NCBI GenBank assembly: GCA_905236445.1
Contig: CAJOPQ010000013.1
Location: 1 to 9,378, forward strand
Reading direction: 5' to 3'
DNA length: 9,378 nt
DNA from: an uncultured Clostridia bacterium
Lineage (GTDB): Bacteria > Bacillota > Clostridia > Christensenellales > UBA1242
How positions within the stretch are numbered: position 1 is the first letter of the stretch; every line of letters starts with the position of its first letter. The position numbers were made by a program, and so were the translations under genes. Positions 6,484 through 9,378 of this stretch are shown in pieces. The notes under the pieces are model-generated. The model was not told the DNA's origin. It worked only from the letters and a program-made list of their open reading frames with translations, and ran no database searches.

Positions 6484-6903
6484 ATGAAAGAAGTATGTAA
6501 ATATTCTAAGGTATATGATACGAAGTGGTATGATATCAGCACATTGAATGCCAAATCAACATGGTTGTTGCTAGGTATAGGCGTATTTATTGGCTTTATT
6601 AATGGATTTTGGGGTGGTGGTGGAGGAATGATTTGTGTCCCGTCTTTGACATATGTAGTAGGACTTGAAGAAAAGAAGGCACATGCAACTACCATTCTTA
6701 TTATGTTGCCATTGTCTTTTGCTAGCTTTGTAATGTATTGGATTAATGGTTATTTTGATTTAGACAAAACATGGACAACTGGGATAGGATTTGTTGTTGG
6801 AGGATTGATTGGCGCTTATATCTTGAAAAAAATTAATAATACCATACTGAAGTTAATTTTTAGTCTGATAATACTTGCTGGAGCTGTCTGGATTATAATA
6901 TAG
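6484..6903 (+). CDS. TauE/SafE-type permease, N-terminal half protein (139 aa)
   Basis: A soluble, charged stretch of about 25 residues is followed by four hydrophobic segments (about 27-47, 69-88, 98-113, 120-139). The first carries the glycine-rich FWGGGGGM...VPSL block (42-55) typical of a TauE/SafE repeat, and the second starts KKAHATT. TauE/SafE proteins export or import small anions such as sulfite, sulfoacetate, thiosulfate or related organosulfur compounds; the substrate here cannot be read from sequence. Full members have about 250 residues and eight helices made of two such repeats. This protein is one repeat only and is followed 16 bases later by the other, so the two probably assemble into one transporter. 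ATG 6484 is the only start after a stop at 6424-6426, yet no convincing Shine-Dalgarno precedes it (ACAAGATAAAATT). The promoter is not clear. Confidence 0.8.
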   Translation: MKEVCKYSKVYDTKWYDISTLNAKSTWLLLGIGVFIGFINGFWGGGGGMICVPSLTYVVGLEEKKAHATTILIMLPLSFASFVMYWINGYFDLDKTWTTGIGFVVGGLIGAYILKKINNTILKLIFSLIILAGAVWIII

Positions 6904-6910
6904 GAGGTGA
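6902..6910 (+). promoter_or_regulatory. Ribosome binding site overlapping the upstream stop codon
   Basis: AGGAGGTGA is a near-perfect anti-16S match. It overlaps the TAG stop (6901-6903) of the first half permease and lies 12 bases from AGGAGG to ATG 6920, a little longer than usual. In-frame stops at 6908-6910 and 6914-6916 exclude earlier starts. The overlap suggests coupled translation of the two halves. The first half has a much poorer site of its own. Confidence 0.7.
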
Positions 6911-6919
6911 TTATAGAGT

Positions 6920-7351
6920 ATGTGGATATGGTTTGTCATAGCTGGACTTGCTAGTGGAATAATAGCTGGAATGGGTATGGGTGGAGGAACACTGCTTATA
7001 CCAGTGTTGGGGCTATTGCTTAATGTTGAACAAAAATTGTCGCAAAGTATTAATCTGATTGTTTTTATTCCAACGGCGATTGTTGCCCTTATAATTCATT
7101 ATAGGAACAAATTGGTAGCAACAAAAGTTGGACTTACCATTGTTGCTAGTGGTGTGGTTTTTTCGCTCTTTGGAGCATATTTAGCCACATTATTGACTAA
7201 TAACCAACTACGAAAATATTTCGGTTTTTTTCTACTTTTTGTCGGTTTGTTTCAACTATTCGATACTCTGCAAGAATTGATGTCACACAGTAAGTTGCCG
7301 AGCAATGTGCTTATCAAAAGCAAAATGCAAAAATTTTTTGTTAAAAAATAA
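6920..7351 (+). CDS. TauE/SafE-type permease, C-terminal half protein (143 aa)
   Basis: Four membrane segments (about 2-20, 42-60, 68-88, 97-115) carry a second TauE/SafE repeat. GMGMGGGTLLIPVL (17-30) aligns with the glycine-rich block of the preceding protein, and QKLSQSINLIVFIPTA (38-53) aligns with its KKAHATTILIMLPLS. A basic tail of about 28 residues (ending FFVKK) follows. Together with the upstream half it rebuilds the eight-helix arrangement of a normal TauE/SafE permease. Both genes have intact reading frames, separate starts and a good ribosome site between them, so this is a split gene pair rather than a recent frameshift. Similar half-size tandem pairs are known to me from other Clostridia. 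No clear terminator follows; the 3' flank is only AT-rich. Confidence 0.82.
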   Translation: MWIWFVIAGLASGIIAGMGMGGGTLLIPVLGLLLNVEQKLSQSINLIVFIPTAIVALIIHYRNKLVATKVGLTIVASGVVFSLFGAYLATLLTNNQLRKYFGFFLLFVGLFQLFDTLQELMSHSKLPSNVLIKSKMQKFFVKK

Positions 7352-7367
7352 AAATTTATTAATTTTA

Positions 7368-7396
7368 TTGTAAAATGTTTTGTTTCATGCTAATAT
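7368..7396 (+). promoter_or_regulatory. Promoter of the ferredoxin gene
   Basis: TTGTAA (7368-7373), a 17-base spacer and TAATAT (7391-7396) preceded by TGC give an extended -10 promoter. The start would be near 7403, about 28 bases before the ferredoxin ATG. This makes the ferredoxin gene independently transcribable even though it follows the permease pair by only 79 bases. Confidence 0.6.
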
Positions 7397-7415
7397 ATCA
7401 TATACCATGCTAATA
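7386..7415 (+). repeat. Direct repeat CATGCTAATA at the ferredoxin promoter
   Basis: The exact decamer CATGCTAATA occurs at 7386-7395 and 7406-7415, 20 bases (about two helical turns) apart. The first copy contains the extended -10 box. The second lies just downstream and resembles a second -10 (TGCTAATAG). It could be a duplicated promoter element or a same-face operator pair. Confidence 0.5.
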
Positions 7416-7430
7416 GCTTAGGAGGAAATT

Positions 7431-7595
7431 ATGATAGTAGATCAAGAGAAGTGTATTGGTTGCGGAACTTGCGCTGGTGCTTGTCCAGTAGGTGCAATCT
7501 CTATGGATACAGGCAAGGCTATAATCGACCAAGATATTTGTATTCATTGTGGAACTTGCGTTGGTGTATGTCCAGTAGAAGCAATTGAGGAATAA
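7431..7595 (+). CDS. 2[4Fe-4S] clostridial-type ferredoxin, 54 aa
   Basis: This small soluble electron carrier has two CxxCxxCxxxCP motifs: C8, C11, C14, C18 and C37, C40, C43, C47. Three cysteines of each motif plus the last cysteine of the other bind one cubane cluster each, the classical 2[4Fe-4S] arrangement. Length, internal two-fold symmetry (CIGCGTCAGACPVGAIS against CIHCGTCVGVCPVEAIE) and an acidic overall composition are typical of low-potential ferredoxins of anaerobes. These serve pyruvate:ferredoxin oxidoreductase, hydrogenase and similar enzymes. ATG 7431 has a strong AGGAGG (7420-7425) five bases upstream. The gene has its own promoter and a strong terminator, so it is probably monocistronic. 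Its exact redox partners are not shown by the neighbourhood. Confidence 0.97.
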   Translation: MIVDQEKCIGCGTCAGACPVGAISMDTGKAIIDQDICIHCGTCVGVCPVEAIEE

Positions 7596-7606
7596 ACAAT
7601 ATGATA

Positions 7607-7650
7607 AATAGTGGCTAAATTTATATACTTTTAGCCACTATTATTTTTTT
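7607..7650 (+). terminator. Intrinsic terminator of the ferredoxin gene
   Basis: A perfect 13-base stem pairs AATAGTGGCTAAA (7607-7619) with TTTAGCCACTATT (7630-7642) around a ten-base loop. It is followed by seven Ts at 7644-7650. It is the longest uninterrupted stem noted in the window and begins 12 bases after the ferredoxin stop. Confidence 0.92.
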
Positions 7651-7707
7651 ATCGTGTTAATCAGAACGGAAAGCAGAAAAATAATTTTAAAAAATTTCAA
7701 AAATTTC

Positions 7708-7736
7708 TATACAAATTTGTTTTTTCGTGATATAAT
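7708..7736 (+). promoter_or_regulatory. Promoter of the Ppx/GppA-like gene
   Basis: TGATATAAT (7728-7736) is a consensus extended -10. TATACA (7708-7713) is a modest -35 at 17-base spacing. A start near 7743 leaves a leader of about 95 bases. A second TATAAT at 7767-7772 lacks a good -35. I see no clear riboswitch or strong hairpin in the leader. Confidence 0.6.
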
Positions 7737-7822
7737 TTGCTTAGTTAAATGGGGAAGTTTGCGCTATATAATTCAATATAAAGATTGTATGTGCTTGAAT
7801 AGGCAAAATTACAGAGCTTTTG

Positions 7823-7828
7823 AAGGAG
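7823..7828 (+). promoter_or_regulatory. Ribosome binding site that sets the TTG start
   Basis: AAGGAG (7823-7828) lies nine bases before TTG 7838. The longer reading with TTG at 7820 would place this site inside the coding region and has no site of its own, so 7838 is chosen. Confidence 0.75.
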
Positions 7829-7837
7829 AGAAGTATT

Positions 7838-9355
7838 TTGGAAAAAATAGCAATTATTGAATTAAACACTAATTATTTAAAAATGCAACAAGTAGATGTT
7901 TATCCTAACAAATCTTTTACAGTTAGAGAATCATTAAGTGTGCCAATCAATTTAACCAAAGATTTTGAGAAAGAACAGGTGATAAAGTCTTCAGTTATTA
8001 CTGAAGTCAACGAAGTTCTGTCAATTTTCAAAGAAATTCTTGATAGAAATGAAATAAAAGATAATTTTTGTTATGTTACAGACATTGTAAAACAGGCAAA
8101 AAATTGTAATGGTTTTATTAACGAACTTGCTAGTGTGTCTACGTTTAAGTTTGATATACTAACGCCAGAGATAACAATTGATAATGTATATACTGCTGTT
8201 ATTAATACAATGAATAGACCTAAGGGCTTGGTGATAGATATTTCAGATTATTCTACTAATTTGCTGTACTATAATCGAAGAAACATCCTTTCTACTACTG
8301 TTGTGCCTTATGGTAAAATTAACCTTGAGAAAGAGTTTGAAAATTTTGATGGTTCTAGTGAAGAAAAATGCGAAGCAATGAGGGACTTTTTCAGAAAACA
8401 AATAGATTTGCTAGAAACTTGGGATTATAATAATATCCCAGAAGAATGGGAAGTTGTTGGTGCTGGAAGTGTATTTAGAAATGTTGGCTCAATCAGTCGT
8501 AGGGCGAAGAAATATCCATTAGAGATTGAGCATAATTATCCAATGGATAGGGCAGATATTGACAAAGTATACAATGCTATCAAGACCATGGATCCAACAT
8601 CTAACAAGCTTAGAGGGTTGTCTGTAACAGATACCTATTATATTAAGGCAGGAATTGCTATCATAGAAGCAATTTTTGACAAAATCAACAAACAGAATCT
8701 TTATGTTTCTAAGTATGGTTTTGAGTATGGGGTATTATTTAATTATGTGCTTCCTTTGACCATTGAGAAGCCAATTGCAGATAATCTTGGTTATTCTTTG
8801 CAGGCTATTGTAGAGGCATACGATAATAAAGAAGATACATTCTCACAAATTTATAATTTGAGCCTGATATTGTTTAAACAATTAAAAGTTATTCACAAAT
8901 TGCCAAGAACTTATACTAAGATTCTTAGAGTCGCAAGTTACTTATCTAATTGTGGAAAACGTGTTAACGCTCTTGATAATGTTAAAGCATCTTTCCATAC
9001 TATTCTAAATAGCGATTTATTTGGCTTAACTCATAGCGAGATTGTTATGGCAGCCTTTGTAGCAAGATTGCGAGATGCAGATAACTTTAATTTAGCAGAT
9101 TGGGTTAAATACAAAGATTTATTGACAGAAGACGATCTTGTTGCTGTAAAGAAACTTGCAATGATTGTAAAGCTTGCAGAGTGTTTGGATATTACTGGCA
9201 AATCTGCAATAACAGATATTAATTGTGACATCTTGGGCGACAGTGTTATTATAAAAACTATATGCGCAAAAGATGCAAGATTAGAAATTAAATATTCAAT
9301 GCTTTTTGCTAGCGAATTTAAGAAAACTTTCTCGAAAAACTTAGAAATTATTTAA
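7838..9355 (+). CDS. Ppx/GppA-family protein with altered catalytic motifs and an HD-like C-terminal domain (505 aa)
   Basis: Length and domain order fit the exopolyphosphatase / pppGpp phosphohydrolase family: an ASKHA-fold N-terminal pair (about 1-305) and an HD-type domain (about 330-505). The fold landmarks align: IAIIELNTNYLKM (4-16) for the usual DxGSNSxR phosphate loop, VIDISDYSTNLL (132-143) for DIGGGSTEL, VVGAGSVFRNVGSI (206-219) for the GxGGTxR region, YPLEIEHNY (226-234) for yPlxxlHGY, and YGFEYGVLFNYV (293-304) for GlREGxll. The HD part shows LASYLSNCG-like ASYLSNCG (366-373) where LHDIG is expected, and NVKASFHTILNSDLFGLTHSE (381-401) where HHKHSxxLI is usual. Nearly every phosphate, metal and HD residue is changed, while the scaffold is well kept and the frame is intact. 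It may bind polyphosphate or a nucleotide without cleaving it; this is inference. Genuine Ppx often neighbours ppk, which could lie to the right of the window. Confidence 0.72.
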   Translation: MEKIAIIELNTNYLKMQQVDVYPNKSFTVRESLSVPINLTKDFEKEQVIKSSVITEVNEVLSIFKEILDRNEIKDNFCYVTDIVKQAKNCNGFINELASVSTFKFDILTPEITIDNVYTAVINTMNRPKGLVIDISDYSTNLLYYNRRNILSTTVVPYGKINLEKEFENFDGSSEEKCEAMRDFFRKQIDLLETWDYNNIPEEWEVVGAGSVFRNVGSISRRAKKYPLEIEHNYPMDRADIDKVYNAIKTMDPTSNKLRGLSVTDTYYIKAGIAIIEAIFDKINKQNLYVSKYGFEYGVLFNYVLPLTIEKPIADNLGYSLQAIVEAYDNKEDTFSQIYNLSLILFKQLKVIHKLPRTYTKILRVASYLSNCGKRVNALDNVKASFHTILNSDLFGLTHSEIVMAAFVARLRDADNFNLADWVKYKDLLTEDDLVAVKKLAMIVKLAECLDITGKSAITDINCDILGDSVIIKTICAKDARLEIKYSMLFASEFKKTFSKNLEII

Positions 9356-9378
9356 ATAAATTATAAAGCATTAATTAA

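Noticed and set aside
6447..6695. Minus-strand open frame opposite the first permease half, containing PPPPPQN
   Set aside because: The proline run is the complement of the conserved glycine codons of the TauE/SafE block, so this is a shadow.
7330..7370. Terminator after the second permease half
   Set aside because: Only short A/T-only self-complementarity is present, with no GC-containing stem; composition alone explains it.
7654..7860. Plus-strand 68-codon open frame before the Ppx/GppA-like gene
   Set aside because: It overlaps the promoter and start of that gene in another frame, has no ribosome site and resembles translated AT-rich leader.
9031..9231. Minus-strand 66-codon open frame inside the Ppx/GppA-like gene
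   Set aside because: It is antisense to the HD-like domain, with no supporting signals.
1..9378. A multi-gene defence island, CRISPR array, toxin-antitoxin pair or mobile element
   Set aside because: No regularly spaced repeats, transposase, integrase, attachment-like duplications or recognisable toxin/antitoxin pairs were found on either strand.

Overview
The window is AT-rich (roughly one third G+C by eye). It has AGGAGG-type ribosome sites, sigma-A-like promoters with extended -10 elements, short intergenic gaps and a classical clostridial 2[4Fe-4S] ferredoxin. Together these point to a low-GC Bacillota, most likely an anaerobic member of the Clostridia; the sequence does not fix the species. 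No RNA gene, insertion sequence, integrase or CRISPR array was seen, and no gap between genes exceeds 300 bases.

Left part (1-2780). The 3' end of a phosphohexomutase gene (probably glmM) meets a two-gene operon on the opposite strand at a shared bidirectional terminator. That operon is ung (uracil-DNA glycosylase) followed by a membrane-anchored DUF2726-type protein whose ribosome site overlaps the ung stop codon. Divergent from ung is a single gene for a ComEC-type metallo-beta-lactamase-fold protein held between N- and C-terminal membrane helices. It converges with the next gene on a second bidirectional terminator.

Middle (2877-6263). One 3.4-kb minus-strand gene encodes a 1128-residue bitopic surface protein. 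It has a signal peptide, four tandem carbohydrate-binding-module-like beta-sandwich units, one transmembrane helix and a cytoplasmic coiled coil of about 160 residues. It has a good promoter of its own. This is the least ordinary gene of the window.

Right part (6484-9378). Two half-length TauE/SafE permease genes lie in tandem and probably form one transporter. They are followed by a 54-residue ferredoxin gene with its own promoter and a strong terminator. Last is a Ppx/GppA-family gene that starts at TTG. It keeps the fold signature of the exopolyphosphatase/pppGpp phosphatase family plus an HD-like C-terminal domain, but nearly every catalytic motif is altered, so it may be a pseudoenzyme.

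The genes look like several independent transcription units (repair, surface, transport, redox and a signalling-like protein) rather than one dedicated system. The candidates most worth following up are the surface/coiled-coil protein and the degenerate Ppx/GppA homologue.
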